Positions 43,139 to 56,240 of a stretch of 64,000 nucleotides of DNA are shown here, one piece after another. Positions within the stretch are counted from its first letter, which is position 1, and every line of letters begins with the position of its first letter. The notes below the pieces were generated by a model, which made no database searches, was not told where the DNA came from, and saw only the letters and a program-made list of their open reading frames with translations. The stretch comes from Venturia oleaginea (lineage: Eukaryota; Ascomycota; Dothideomycetes; Venturiales; Venturiaceae), in contig JABMLP010000004.1 in NCBI GenBank assembly GCA_013176395.1, positions 1,364,001-1,428,000 of the forward strand, given 5' to 3'. The translations under genes and the position numbers were made by a program.

Positions 43139-45727
43139 TCACGCATCGTCGTTGCTGTCAGTAGCCACCGTCCGCGCACTCTTCCAAGGCTTGACTCCAT
43201 CCAAGATCATCTGGTCAATGGCCTCCAAACTCTTGTCCTTGGTCTCGTGGACCATTGTAAAGACGAACACCGCCCCAGCCAGAAGGGACGCTGCAAAGAC
43301 AAACCCGAACTTGTAGCCGATCGCCTTGGTGATGAAAGGCGAGAAGAATGCGATCAAGAAATTCCAGGTCCAGTTCGATGCTGTTGAAAACGCCATACTC
43401 GTTGCCCGATACTGGGCCGGATAGATCTCAGCGCAGACTGCCCAAGGCAGCGGTCCCCACGTCGTAGCAAAACCGACTATGGCGAAACAGGTGAAGGCAA
43501 CCAAGACTGCTCCACCCGTTTTCACTTCCCCTTTGGTTTGCCTCAACTGGCCGCCAACGAATTCCGTGCCGATTGCAGCATAGATCTGTTTCCGCCATTA
43601 GTGTCTTGAGGAGCTCACTTCGAACAACAGCGACTTACAAAGAGGCAGAGCGAAATCCAAAGAGCGCCACAGAGAAGGGCCCTTCGATGGCCAACATTGA
43701 CCGCAACCCACAGGCCAGCAGATGCGGCAATGAGATTCACCGCTCCAAGAATGACTGCCGTCGTGTAGCCATCACCGACACCAGCAGCTATGAAAAGATC
43801 AGTGGCATATGAGAAGAAGTAGTTGATTCCAGTCAATTGCTGCAGCATTTGGAGAGTCATGCCAACAGCAAGACGGCGAAGCATAGTCGGAGCTTTGAAG
43901 ACATCATACCAGCGCACATCTGCTGCCGCAATCTCGGCATTGAGCGCTGTTTGGATTCCGTGAATCTCCGCCGTCACCAACGAGTGGCCCGGTTGGACAG
44001 TGTACGTTTTTGCAATGGTACGTTCTGCACGCTTGATGTTGCCTTGACGACAGTCCCACCTCGGACTCTCATCTAGGAAGAGAACTCCAATTGCCATTAT
44101 CGTTGGCCAAACAAGACTGATTCCCATGGTGATTCTCCAGGAGGCTGCTGTCGTCATTTTGTGGGTGCCCAGGTTCACCAAACTGGCCAGGAGAATTCCA
44201 GTGGTGATGAAGAGCTGATAGCAACTGGTACAAGTCAGTCAGCTTTCTAGTTTCGCAGTCTGCAACTTTCGTTTAACATACCTGATCATTACTCCTCGAA
44301 TTTGCTTTGGCGCAATTTCGCCCATATACAATGGAGTCAGAATGCTTAACCCGCCAATACCTAAGCCCTCAATCGTCCTTCCGACTACGAGTTGGTACCA
44401 TGCTTTCTGTGTGGCAATTTCTATAATCTGCCCGATGATGAACACACCGGCCCATAGAGCGATACACCACTTCCTTCCAAATCGGTCCGTGATTGGAGCA
44501 GCAATCAAGGCGCCGATGAGAGCGCCAATCATCAAGAGTCCTACAATCGTTCCTTTTCTAACTTCACCCAGCTGGTGGACACCATCAATTCTCACTTCAT
44601 CTCCGAAACGCTTGGTATAGTCTGACATGTTGATGAAGCCACCAATCTGACCGATACCTCCATATCCAAAAATGAGTCCACCCATGGAAACGATAATGCC
44701 CATGAAAAATGTCCTAAAGGTCTTGTACTTGATTTCCTCCTCAGTTGATACGGGCGTCCAAGTCGGCTTTTCTTGCTCCGAGACCGTTACCGTGGTGGAC
44801 TCGCGAGTTGGCCCGGATTCGACCTTCTTCTCACTACCAACACGGTGTGGTGCAGGAGACGATGTAGAGACAGCCGTAGCAGCGGTAGAAGTATCGGAAA
44901 TCTTCTTCCGCTGGTTCTCTCGCATCTGCCTCTCCATCTCTTCCTCATTTTTTCTATTCGTTTTCTTCCATGGCTGCAGCAGCGGCACCGGCAAGCGCCT
45001 CGCCTCTATCAGGCGCCTCCCTCTGCCCCGATGTCCCATCAGAAATGATATTTGCGTAGCTTAATGCTATCGAATTATACCGGCCAGGCACGTTTCCAGA
45101 TGCCTCGTCACGGTGGGCAGGGTGGAGAGACGGATCCACAGGAAGACCCAAAAAATCAGCCGGCGCCGCTGGATCCTCACCATGTCCAAAGATGGACCTT
45201 TCACCCTTTCCTTGTGAAGACTCCAAGGACACAATCTCACCAGGCTGCAAGGATCGTCTCTTTTCTCGAACATTGAGAGGAGGGGGTGTGAAAGCTCTCC
45301 TCTCTTCTGCGTCTATGGTATATACGCTCGCATCGTCTGCTCCATGTTGTGGAACAGGAGACGAAGTATCACGACACGAGTAGAACGACTCCTGTCGGCG
45401 CGTTGATAATGGCGTGGCAGAAGTGGTCGGTCGCGTTACTCCTGGCTCAATAGTAGAAGAGGTGGGAAGTGTCGTTACTGTCGCGTATCGTGGGTAGGAA
45501 GTGTCCTGCTCTTGCCCTTCAGTACCATATAGACCGGTATGGCTCGAGTTTCTTTTCGTCCCGCTTGGTCCTGCATGCTCATTATGTCTGACACAGTGTG
45601 GATATTCGTACGTTCGGAAATCGGTGATGCTCGATGGCGCAGTGTGTGGCGGTATGCGCTTTGTCAGATCCTCGTCTGAAGGGACGAGCGTGAGGCGGCT
45701 AGACTTTGGTGGAATTTCTTTGGCCAT
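43139..45727 (-). pseudogene. MFS sugar transporter (copy 2, one private frameshift)
   Basis: CDS would be complement(join(43139..43585, 43639..44224, 44282..45727)). An extra T near 44962 (GTTTTCTTCC for GTTTCTTCC) breaks the frame in the N-terminal extension just after the poly-Ala run and before TM1. The transporter core is unchanged. If real, only a product starting downstream of the lesion could form; more likely it is a consensus error. Confidence 0.75.
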
Positions 45728-45776
45728 GATGGCAGATGACCTAGTGCGTGTTCTGGGCAACTTGGTGATTATATGG

Positions 45777-45860
45777 GGAGAAAAGGATACTGAAGAGGGA
45801 GAAAAGGATACTTTGGAGGGTGAAAAGGATACTGTGGAGGGAGAAAAGGATACTTACTGT
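45777..45860. repeat. 21-bp minisatellite, four units (copy 2)
   Basis: Same four GAGAAAAGGATACT units as 13747-13830, with no change in unit number. Confidence 0.8.
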
Positions 45861-47098
45861 AGAGGGAGTTTCCCCGTTAAACTAATGTGGGAATTGAACG
45901 CGCGCATAACCGGTGAACAGAATTTGTTGAACCATGGGCGTGGGAACGTTCTCATTGAGCTTATATTGACGGAGATTCATCCCTTCATCGGCGATACTTG
46001 AGAGAATCGATGTAGAAAAAAGTTCTTCTAGATGGATTCACATTGCATGAAGCCTTATCTTCCAGACCTGAATTTTTTTTCAAAACAGAAGGAACGCATG
46101 GCTCAGCTCTAAAAAATGGATGAAGTTGATACAAAGTATGGCTAATAATAGTTCGAACGTTTACGCTATAATTTTGGGGGTTTCTTGAGCCAAATTTTTC
46201 TATTTTGGAAGGGTTCAAGATTTGAGAGGTGGAATAGAGCCATATTGAATAAGGGTAACGCTAAATCTACCGTGGTTTTTTAATTAATCTACCTGTTACA
46301 GATCACCTCAAGGCTGAAGAGCAGGAAAGACAGGAACCCTAAAGAATGGTTGGATGACAAGAAGTTGTTGTTAGGACTGAGGATGGAGGGCAATCCTTCG
46401 ATCGTACAAGATGAGCTAGCGCGACGGGGTCAGTCCTAAAGGAGAATAGTACGGAATGAGTCACGTGATCTGCTCACAAGTTCCCACAGGTCTGGGCAAG
46501 GCTTACAGGGGTGGGAAGTGTGGGGAAAAGCCAAGAGGTTTAGGAATACACCTTGGCACCCAGAACCAGAAACGGTATATAGAGAGGACGTTGGACGGAC
46601 TTTTCCCTTTCTCTCTTCGTGGTTATCTCATGTTATGTTTCTCACATAAGTTAGGAGCTTCTTCAACCTACTACAGTAACGACCTTTTACTTAGATACAA
46701 TCAAGCACAAGTCATATGCACACGAAGCAAGCCCACCCCCAACCTTCATACTAATCGACAAGCGTTCAGGATTGATCTGAGGATTAAATCGGTTAGACGA
46801 CAATTGAATTGGGAGATACATCGGACGGCTAGGATCTAGTGAGCCTCCAAAGAACCTGAGCAAGGGAAGGTACTTAAGGTAAGTAGTTCCAGACTGATAT
46901 TGCCCTTACCCCAAACCCGCGGACCAGAATAAGAGGACACAGGTGTCAAGAAGGTCTCGACACCAACTGTGTTGAGAAACGAGTTCCCCGTAACACTAGT
47001 ATACGCAGTAATATACCTTTTCTCCGCTTTTTATCTATTTCCTCCGCTTTTCAGCGGCCTCCTTCTATTCCTTAGAAAAGTTATTATAATTACGTATA

Positions 47099-48923
47099 AC
47101 GTATTCCACCACCGAGCCGGCCAAACCACCGAGCCGGCCACTTTCCTTGGCACAGCCCTTATCCTCTTTAACACGTAATGTCTCAACAATGCAACGCGAT
47201 AGCCGTTCAAGAAGAAGGTAGAATTGATCTCGCTCTTCAGGCTTATACCTCTGGCAATTTCAAAGCCTACGGCGCGCTGCTACAGCATTAACGTTAAACA
47301 CCAAAGGCTCTCTGATCGGCTCCGCGGAATCACCTCTCGATCTCAAACTAGCCCAAACTCTCATAAGCTCACTACGATAGAAGAGCAAACGATTATCCGA
47401 TATATCCTCGATCTCGATTCGCGAGGATTCGCACCCCGGCTGTGTGAGGTGGCAGATATGGCGGATAAACTGCTGGGTATACGCGGTGGAGAGCCAGTAG
47501 GCAAAAACTGGGCTGAGAGATTCGTAAACGCGCTCAGATGAGCTCAAAATAGCCTTCAATCGAGCAAAGGATGGGCAGAGGATACTACAGGAGGATCCAG
47601 AAGTAATTGGCGCGTGGTTCAAGCTAGCTGCAGATACTAAAGCCAAGTACGGCATCCACGACGAGGATAAGCACAACTTTGACGAGATTGGCTTCAGATG
47701 GGCGTTATTGGGTCAATGAAGATCGTTACAGCCTCTTGAAAGACGTACAAGGCCTGAACTCATCCAGCCGGGCGATCGCGAATGGGTTACGGTAATTCAG
47801 AGCATCTGCGCCGCTGGGTGTGCGACCCCGCCATTTATTATCTATAAAGACGCGTTCACATCTCTGCGTGGTATGAGGAGGAAGATATACCACGGAATTG
47901 GAAGCTCTCAGTCTCTGAGAACGGCTGGACAAACAACGCGCTTGGTCTTGGGTGGTTGAAGCATTTTGACGCGTATGCAAAGGCGCGGCAGGTGGGGGGG
48001 TATAGGCTACCCATTTTTGACGGCCATGAGAGCCATCTCAACCAGGATTTCAAGGAATACTGCCTCGAAAACAAGATCCTAACCCTCTGTATTGCCACCG
48101 CACTCGTCGCATATACTCCAGCCTCTTGACGTGGTCTGCTTCTCGCCATTGAAGCGCAAGTACTCCCAACGCGCCCGGGACTTGGCACGCGACGCGTCTA
48201 CCATATCAATAAGGAAGGCTGTCTCCCTGTCTTTAAAGACGCGTTTTCGACGTGTTCACGGAAGAGAATTGTCGAAAGGCCTTTGAGGTAGTAGGGCTAG
48301 TCCCTATTACGCGCAGGTAGTGTTGGATCGCCTTGAAGTACGGCTAGGTACCCCCGCCAGAACCCCGTCTCCTAGAAACGCCGTGGCAGCCAAAGACTCC
48401 AAGCAATACTCATGAATTCGGATCCCAATCCAAGCTTGTAAGCGAGTCTTTTACTCGGTCACCAATTATGCGCAGGGCTGGCTTTTTTTCACAGCTTGTT
48501 AAAGACGCTGAATTGATGCTGCACCAGAACGTCTCACTTGTTGCACGAAACCACGAGCTTGAAGAGCAATTGGCAGTAATGACGAAGCGAAAATCGCGTA
48601 AAGAAAGCGGATCCAGCAGGGTGGTATTATGGAGTATGGGACTGCAGCAGCGCGGGTAGCTGCTGAGGGCGTCTGTTGCGCCTCAGGGATCAAAGAATAC
48701 TCGTAGTAGTGGTGATCAAGAAACAGCCGACAACTCAAGGCGCTGTGGGAACTGCGGCGCGACTGGGCACAATGCGCGAACGTGTAAAAGGATATTGAGA
48801 TATTTTCTGAATCAGATAGCAGCACGACAGACTTAGAACCTATTGTGATAGCGATAAAATTGAAGAGTCGTAACATGAGTTGGTCGTGCCAAGGAAAAGT
48901 GGCCGGCTCGGTGTGGAATACGT
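47099..48923 (+). mobile_element. Fot1/pogo-type DNA transposon (copy 2)
   Basis: Flanked by TA (47097-47098, 48924-48925). It has the same terminal repeats and the same 17-bp duplication in the left one. The right repeat has lost one G (CGGTGTGG for CGGTGGTGG). Confidence 0.88.
47178..48873 (+). pseudogene. Fot1/pogo transposase, broken (copy 2)
   Basis: Carries many more private one-base changes than copy 1, for example CTGGCAATTT near 47255, GCATTAACG near 47287, GTAAACGCG near 47527, TTCAGATGG near 47696 and a lost base near 47847. The shift before TEENCRKAF (near 48256) is shared with copy 1. The zinc-knuckle tail is recognisable near 48745-48790. Confidence 0.8.
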
Positions 48924-49286
48924 TACTCGTAGTCTAATAGATAATATTCTATTCTATAAGCTATAAGCCGTAGGCCGTAAGTAGTAAGCCGTATAAGGAA
49001 GGTACGGCTTAAGATACTTAGATAGTTGTCGAGTAATAGTCTATTAAGGGCTAGTTAACGAGAGACTACGTCGTAACTTCCTATCAACGAGTCGTTACAC
49101 GATATAACTGTTAATTATAGCTGCTATAACGAGATAATACACTGTTAACGTGCAATTCAGAAACCACAAAGCCCCCTAAGGAACGCGGAATCCCTCCACT
49201 AAAGCCCCACAAACAACGGCATAACAATCAACATCAACGACTCTATCCATCACCAAACCCACCATCCCATCCTCACGGCCCCCAAA

Positions 49287-50332
49287 ATGTCAGAAATGGC
49301 CTCCCAACTCCCCGATCAAAAACCCTCATCCCAACCCTCCACGCCACCCTCAAATCCTTCAATTCCTCTCCCAAAACCTTCAAAATAATCCACTCCATAC
49401 ACCGTTAACCCCACACAAACCCACCGTCAGCACCAGCAACCACACCAGCACCAGCACCAGCACCAGCACCACCCCCGTCCCGCGAATCCTCTACATCCTA
49501 GACTCGTCGTTCATCCTCCCTCCCGTGCGCATCTGACTCTGGCAACGGCGGCACTGGGGATGAGTCGGGAACCGGGGCCGAGAAGGTTGGTGTTGTTGTT
49601 TAGTACGCGAATGCGGATAAAAGCGGATTGTGCGGCGAGCTTTGAGAATAGGGTGGAGATGATGGGGGTTTTTGCGGGAGAGGTGGCGGGGGAGTTATTT
49701 AGAGGGGGAGGACTTTGGTATCGCGTAGTTCGAGGGTGGAGAGAGAAAGGAAAGAGGGAGGGAGGGAGAGAGAAAGGGAAAGGGAAGAGGACGAGGATGA
49801 GGAGGGAGAGGGGAAGAGATTGGTATAGATATAGCCCTGACAAATGCACCCTACTACATTGATAAATCCCTCGCCATCTCAAACGCAGAACCACCACCGC
49901 CATACCCCTCCTCACCAACACAGATCCACCTCTTGGGTTACGACACTCTAACCGTTTCCTGGCACCGAAATATTATCCCGATTCCTCCCCTGCTCTCTCC
50001 GCATTATCGCCCTTCTTCACCGCAGGACATAAACTCCTCGTTCTCCTCCGACCGGAGAATCCATCTGATACCCCCGCGGTGGAGGAGCAACGGGAATTCA
50101 TCAGGGATTGGCAGAGGGGCAATTAGAAAAACGATGGGTTTCGAAAGGAGTGGGCGGGGCAAATTGGGATTTGGAAGGGGGTGATGTTGAGAAGGCTGCT
50201 GGGATCAGTTCGACGCTTATTAGGCAGGCCGTGAAAGCGGGGGAATGGGGGGAGGTGGAGAATATGTGTACGCCTGGTGTTGCGGCTTGGATTAGGCAGA
50301 TGGGGTTGTATCGGGAGGGTGTCTGTGGTTGA
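49287..50332 (+). pseudogene. POF1-like nicotinamide-nucleotide adenylyltransferase gene (copy 2, frameshifted)
   Basis: Same gene as 17260-18312 with different private indels (near 49313, 49404, 49435, 49513, 49610 and 49707). It is open in the part broken in copy 1 (GHKLLVLLRPEN near 50030) and gives the C-terminal EWGEVENM..WIRQMGLY frame without a break. Reading both copies together suggests a functional or nearly functional parent. Confidence 0.7.
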
Positions 50333-51197
50333 GCCAACATGAGGTGGTGTAATGACGAGACGATATGATGAGTAATGGACTCGATATGATATAAAGAAGC
50401 TATCGAGTAATGGAGCTATGAACAAGATTTATACAATAAAGGAACAGGCTCTCCTCAGATACTTGAAAAGGATTATAGCTTATATTCAATACTACGAATC
50501 CACACCTCACCTCACCTACACTAACTATGTCCTACCCTCACCCCATCCAAAATCAAACTCTCAACACCAAACCATCACCGCACCTCACCTCACCATATCC
50601 TACTAGAACCCATAAAAGTAACGCAAAACATCAACAATCGCAAGATCACGATAGCAACGTTGAAGGCCGTAGTATCGATCCGAGAGAGCCAGCGAGTAAG
50701 CGACGAAGGAAGTAAGTGAGGAAAACAAATAAGCGAGGAGGAAAGTGAGCGAGAGACAGAGAGTATAATAGGAGGGCATTTCCCTCCAAACCAACAACAG
50801 AGCTTCAACGACGGGAACAGCACCAATGCGGACTTTCATCTCTCATCAATAAACCCCAAAGTCTGCAAGCATGGTTCTTGAATACAGCGACGATGCCTAG
50901 CCAGTAAGAAGATGAAAAGAAAGAGACCCACGAAAGAAAGTGTTGAAACATTTGCTCTAATGAGGGGGGATAATACTCGAGAAAAGAAAGAAGACAGGTT
51001 GTCAATTAGTGTCGATCGGGAAGGCAGCATAAATGGGAAGACTGGGAAGCTTCAGATCGCATGTTCTTGAATTACGTCCTACATCAGCTATCTATTCATC
51101 ATACTATACATAATCAAGAAGAACCAAAAAGGTCTCTATATATAGGTATGGTCCCCGATCCGCCTGCAAACCGTGTGACTGGCCCCATAAAAACAAA
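50333..51197. other. Convergent 3' intergenic region (copy 2)
   Basis: Counterpart of 18313-19167 with many one-base differences. No supported gene. Confidence 0.45.
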
Positions 51198-54100
51198 CTA
51201 AGCGGATGCCTCAACAGTATGCATCGTATCGACGACAACAGGCGTGACAGCCTGTACCTCATAAGTAGTAACAGTACTCGTCTCAATATCAACATGCACC
51301 TCCTCCCATCCGAGCTCTCCACCGATTCTGCAACAACGTCCACTGTGTAAGAAACGCTTCTAGAGGTAGCACCGGATCGCTGCCTCGTCAACATCTCCAA
51401 ACATTTCATACGCTCCCTCTCTTCCGCCTCGGCAAGCGTCTTCAACAAATCCATGGAGCTGGCTCGGATGCTGGAGACACTGCAACGCTGCTAACATTTC
51501 TATGGTTATATTTACTATTTTTCCTCACCAGTGGGACAGTAGCGTGGGCAATGAGCGGCGCCGTGTTGACAGAGCTGGCGCGCGAGCGAGCAAGCATGCT
51601 ATCGATCAGCATAGGAATTTCCGAATCAGCGTTGTACGCATCTTTGGAGGCGTCTAGTGGTTGGCGTGGACGGTCCATTGACTGTGAGGCTCGAGGAAGG
51701 TAAACACAGGATTCGTAAAGGCGAGACCAACTAAGCGCGTCAGAGGCACGAGATCCTGCCATCTCGCGGATTAGATCTGGCGAGCTGGCAGCACGTCGGT
51801 TTTGCCCAATCTCGGCGGCCGTGGTCCCAGCCTCCCCAGAGCCGTCGTAAACAGACCCAGAAGTAGTCACATTGGATGCGCCACGATCTCGACCAGGTCT
51901 TGTCAGCTCTTGCAGCTCAATATCTCTTCGACGCTGCTTAAACGGGGAAATATCGTGCTCAATCTCTTCTTCCAGAATTGGATGCGCCGCAAACACTGGA
52001 GGAATGACTTCAAGCTCGGGATGTTCAACAGATCCACCAGCACTGATACTGGATCTATGGCCTTTGCCGCTGTGCAGCCATTCAACGCTCGGAGAACGGA
52101 TAAGACGCACGTAATTCTTGATGTATTCCTTTCCAATCATCATGCTTCTGCTCTTTGGAAGTCCAGTGCGCGCCTTCTTTTTGCCTTTTCGCTTGGACTT
52201 GCCGTGAGGCGTGTCATCCGAAGAATCTTCTTCTTCGACGATATTGAGAGGATTGATGTCGTATGCAAAGTCCCGAGTCTTGACCTTGTCGGCGGTACCA
52301 GCACTGCCAGTCCGGTGTTCTCGAGTGTGGCTTGGATAGCGAGACCATGCCCCAAGGTTATGATTTGGGTCATCGAGATCCACAGCACCCGGATCCGAGA
52401 CGTAACCGGTCGTGGGCCGAGAGGCATCGAACGTGCTCGGGGTTGGAGGCAGTGACTCCATCATAGCCGGAAAATCGTTGAGTCGAAAACTTGGAGACCT
52501 TGATCGAATTCCCGCCGACCCAGGAGGATTGGGTGTGATTTCCATGGGGTCGAGAGCAATTGACAAGCGTGGTTTTGCTCGAGGCGAGGATGGCGCCCCA
52601 GGTGAAAGACTTGATGAGAATATTGAAGTCGAGAAATCTGGCCTGAGCTTTCCGGCACTTGCTGAACGTCTCGCTGCAGGCTTGCCCATTGTAGTTGGCG
52701 CTTTATCAAAACTGGGAATGGCAAAATCTGGTTTGAGAAATGTGTCATCACTTGTCGACCGTCGATGACCATTTTCAGGTCCCGAGGGACGTACAGACAG
52801 CGGAACAGATGGAGTACCTCCGCCGGATTCGTTGCTTCCTGTGGTTCCTGTAGATAGGCCGCGAGGTCTAATGAATGAAGCACTCCGTTGTCGAAACATC
52901 TTATCGCGAGGTGTGACCTTGCTGGGATCGAGAAACAAGGCCGACTTTTCTTCATGGTGTTTGTTAATAGCTTTCGCCAACAATCCTGCCGCGTCTGATT
53001 TTTCGGTGAGTAGTTGCGCTCGTTGTAGCTGTTTGGGCTCTGCAGGGAAGTCATCACTCGAGCCGTCGAAGGACTCGAGATTGGTGCCGCGGCGCTTCGC
53101 TTTGGATCTGGTGAACAGGTTGGCCAGTGAATTTCGCTTGGTGGACTTTTTGTCATTGAGGTATCGAAATCCTCCTTGAAACGGCTTACTTTGCTGGACT
53201 TGCTGTTCTCACTGAGATTACTTGTGCTTGGATTCTCAGGCATCGCTCCGTGAGATGCTACAGGTGAGCGTCCAGAACTAGACGATTGACGTGAGATGCC
53301 TGAAAGAGGGTCATTTTCGTCGGAGGCTTCCACAATGACAGTACTTTCTGGATGGTGCTCATGAATCGTGGCAACGGATGGACGAGGGAGGTATGTGACA
53401 GATGGTCGAGGTGTGATTCCTGGGCTTTCCAAGGCTGTGGAGTACATAGATGAAGTAGCGTCGTCTCCTTTGACCACATTTCCCCATTCTCCAGGCACGT
53501 CATCTGTCGAGAAGCCAGCTTCTGAGGTTTTTCTTCCTTGGCGGGCGAGTTTTGCTGGGAGTAAAGTGGTGCCGCTGCGGGACAGTTGAGATACCTGTGA
53601 TAATGCACGTTGTAAGGGTGTGGCCTTGCGCTGAACTGGGGTCGGCCTGCTCTGCCCAGGTGCTGTTCTGGGCTCAATAGACTCGACAGGTGACGTTTGA
53701 TGCAGGATCGAAATCGCTGGTGGAGAGGACGGGAGGAATAAGACATCATTCTCTGGCGTACCTGGCCGGGAGGTCGCCGCAGAAGGCATTGTGGTGTGTA
53801 AACCAGAAGTAAAGGCAGCATGTGAAAACTGCGACGGAGAGCGGAGATGCTGTGAAATCCGCATGTTCTGAAGGTGCATCGAGACTTCTGATGCACTCCG
53901 TGTCGTCCTGCCTGGCTCACGCAGACGTCTATCGACAGGCTTGTTATCGGCAATTGATGGCTTCGCAGAATGTGAGAATGCCCAGCTATGATCGGAAGGG
54001 GACTTGAGAAATCCAGTATGAGAAATACTTGGAAGGCGTTGAAACGTATCCACCGCGAGGGTCGGTTCCTTCGCTGGAGAGTTGCCCTTCCCTGGTCCGT

Positions 54101-54909
54101 CCACCTCAGAGAAGTTCTGAATGGATGGAGATATTTGCAGGCTATGCATGACAGCGTTTTTCCAGGATATAGAGCTGGCAGCGACTTCGAAAGAGGGGAG
54201 TCGAATTTGAGGAAGATTAGGGTTCGCACCGCCAGCAAGTGAGGAGTCCGACCATGAGCGACGTAGCAGATGGCTTCCTGTACTTGTATGGGGAGCACTT
54301 AAGGAGGTTGATCGTCGTGATGGACGACTGTGGTGATTAGTTTCACCAGAGCCGAGCACGGTCTGAGCGTCCATGAACTGGTGTCTATGCCGACCACGAG
54401 CTGAGTTCACTTCAGCGCCTAGCGGTGTGATGGCAGCTTCAACGTCTCCCAATTCTGGAGCATCCTCATCGTAGCCTCCAGAGTCGGGTCCACGATTGCT
54501 GGTGAGGGTGTTCCTGAGCTCACTCTTGGCTTGCTGCAACTGGGTCTGTTCGAGGAAGTTGGCCATGGTCAGAGACTTTGATCTCGACTTTCGAGACAGC
54601 CTATTGCGGATCCTGGGGAACAGTTCGCCCACACTGGGGTGCTTGGTGGTGTAAGCATGATGGAAATCGCGAGATTTCCGACGAATAAGGCCTACACTGT
54701 TGGAAAAAAACACCATTCGCATCGTCGAACAGTTGTCGAATCTCCTGCAAGTCCTCTGTCCTGGCACTGGTATATCTCGAACCGGGCTCGTCGGTTGCGT
54801 TGGCCACAGTACCATCTACTGCAGCCAAAGGGAGCTGAACGGCACGACTGGGCTGCTGGTCAGGTGTGTACGCTCTGGGAAGGGCAGTGCAACAGTTTCT
54901 GCTGGACAT
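51198..54909 (-). CDS. Large Ser/Pro-rich protein of unknown function (copy 2, private frameshifts)
   Basis: ATG 54909, stop 51198-51200. The N-terminus (MSSRNCC..), the 22255-type junction, the middle (DKMFRQRSASF) and the C-terminus (..DTMHTVEASA) are open here, whereas they are broken in copy 1. Private shifts lie near 54707 (a seventh A in the A run), 53150 (a lost T), 51481 (a lost C) and 51305. Complementary breaks in the two copies support one long intact parent gene. Confidence 0.6.
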
Positions 54910-56240
54910 TGCAGATGTCCTTTGGTGAAGGGAAAGGCGATCGGAAGCAGGGTTGAAGCATAGGCAGGTAATGAAGAAATCGAATTGTTTGACAGCTTAC
55001 TGTGATGGAAGGAAAGACATGTACAGCGTGAGCAGAGAGTGAGACGGGAGAACTGGGAGAAGACTTGGAAAATGAGGTGGTGAGAGTGAGCAGGCTTGCC
55101 ATGTGGAAGTGGACCAAACATCAGTGGTGGCTCTTTCCATTTCCGAGCACACTGGCGATAGCAGGAGTGAAGCATGCGGCTTTCCTCTCGAGCTCTTCTT
55201 TCCGTCAAAGTGAACATATTGAATTGCAACTTCTTTGGACAAACCGCTGTGCAGGCTATACTCTGAGCCATGCCTCTAATTCGATGCCGACTCAATGGCA
55301 GACGATTCCACTGAAGTCTCTCGACTCGGGTTGTTTGCCACCAAACTCTCAGCTATTTGAAGACGATGGCCAGAGGTATGTCGCTATCGATTGCCAGTTA
55401 GTATGTGGGCTTGTACTCTTAGTCATACCTCTAATCCGATACCTACTCAATAACGGACGATTCCACTGAAGTCTCTCGAGCCGGGTTGTTTGCCAGGTCG
55501 CCATCGATTGCCAGTTGGCAGCTCCGGTGGGGTTTGAGGTGTCGTTCAGGGGCCACGATATGCTGCCGCTTGGTTGCTGTTCATGGTAGGCACTCGTATT
55601 CGCGTGGCCAAGTTCAGTATGATTCTAAATTCGCACAGGTATACCATGCGCGGTATCAAGCAAGCTTTCGGATTTTGATCATCGACCCGGCCCGGGACCC
55701 CAAAGCTTCTGTCATCACCTACTGATCCGAAGAGCTCGTTTCGTCACCCGGGGACACTAGTTGGTGACCCAGCCATCTCTTCTCTGGTAGCGAGTCTGCC
55801 GGTCCCGTCATGGAGGTTATCGTGTACCACAAACGGGTGAGAGAGGGCGATGAAAGGCGTCGTCCACACGTACTTCGGAGTAGAAAAATGGTTGATTAGA
55901 TACACCGGCGACGACCCTATTGATGAAACTCTGGAGCAGCCGGTTCGCAATCAAACAAGGCAAATTTTCATGGGTGTCGAGAGCACAGTCCTCTGTAATA
56001 TCTAACCTTGAGCGATCGCGGAGGCGTTGGTGTTTGAATCGTACCTAGCAAATGGCGAGCTTGTGAAAAAGCACCCCACTATCTCACAAATATCCTTCAC
56101 CGTCCTTTCTCCAATCACTTTTTCCTCCTCACTTCACTCTCCTCACTAATTCCCCCCTTCTCCTCAAAATCCTTCCCAATACGTCCTCCTTCATTAGGTT
56201 TTGCAAATCACCTTTCAAAACTTCTCGACACTCCGCCAGA
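54910..56240. other. Divergent 5' intergenic region (copy 2)
   Basis: Counterpart of 22877-24205, with the degenerate direct repeat and CT-rich tract conserved. Extra bases near 55400 and 55804. Confidence 0.5.

Noticed and set aside
46456..46839. 127-codon frame in the possible LTR of copy 2
   Set aside because: It is open only because of private one-base indels; the matching region of copy 1 is closed.
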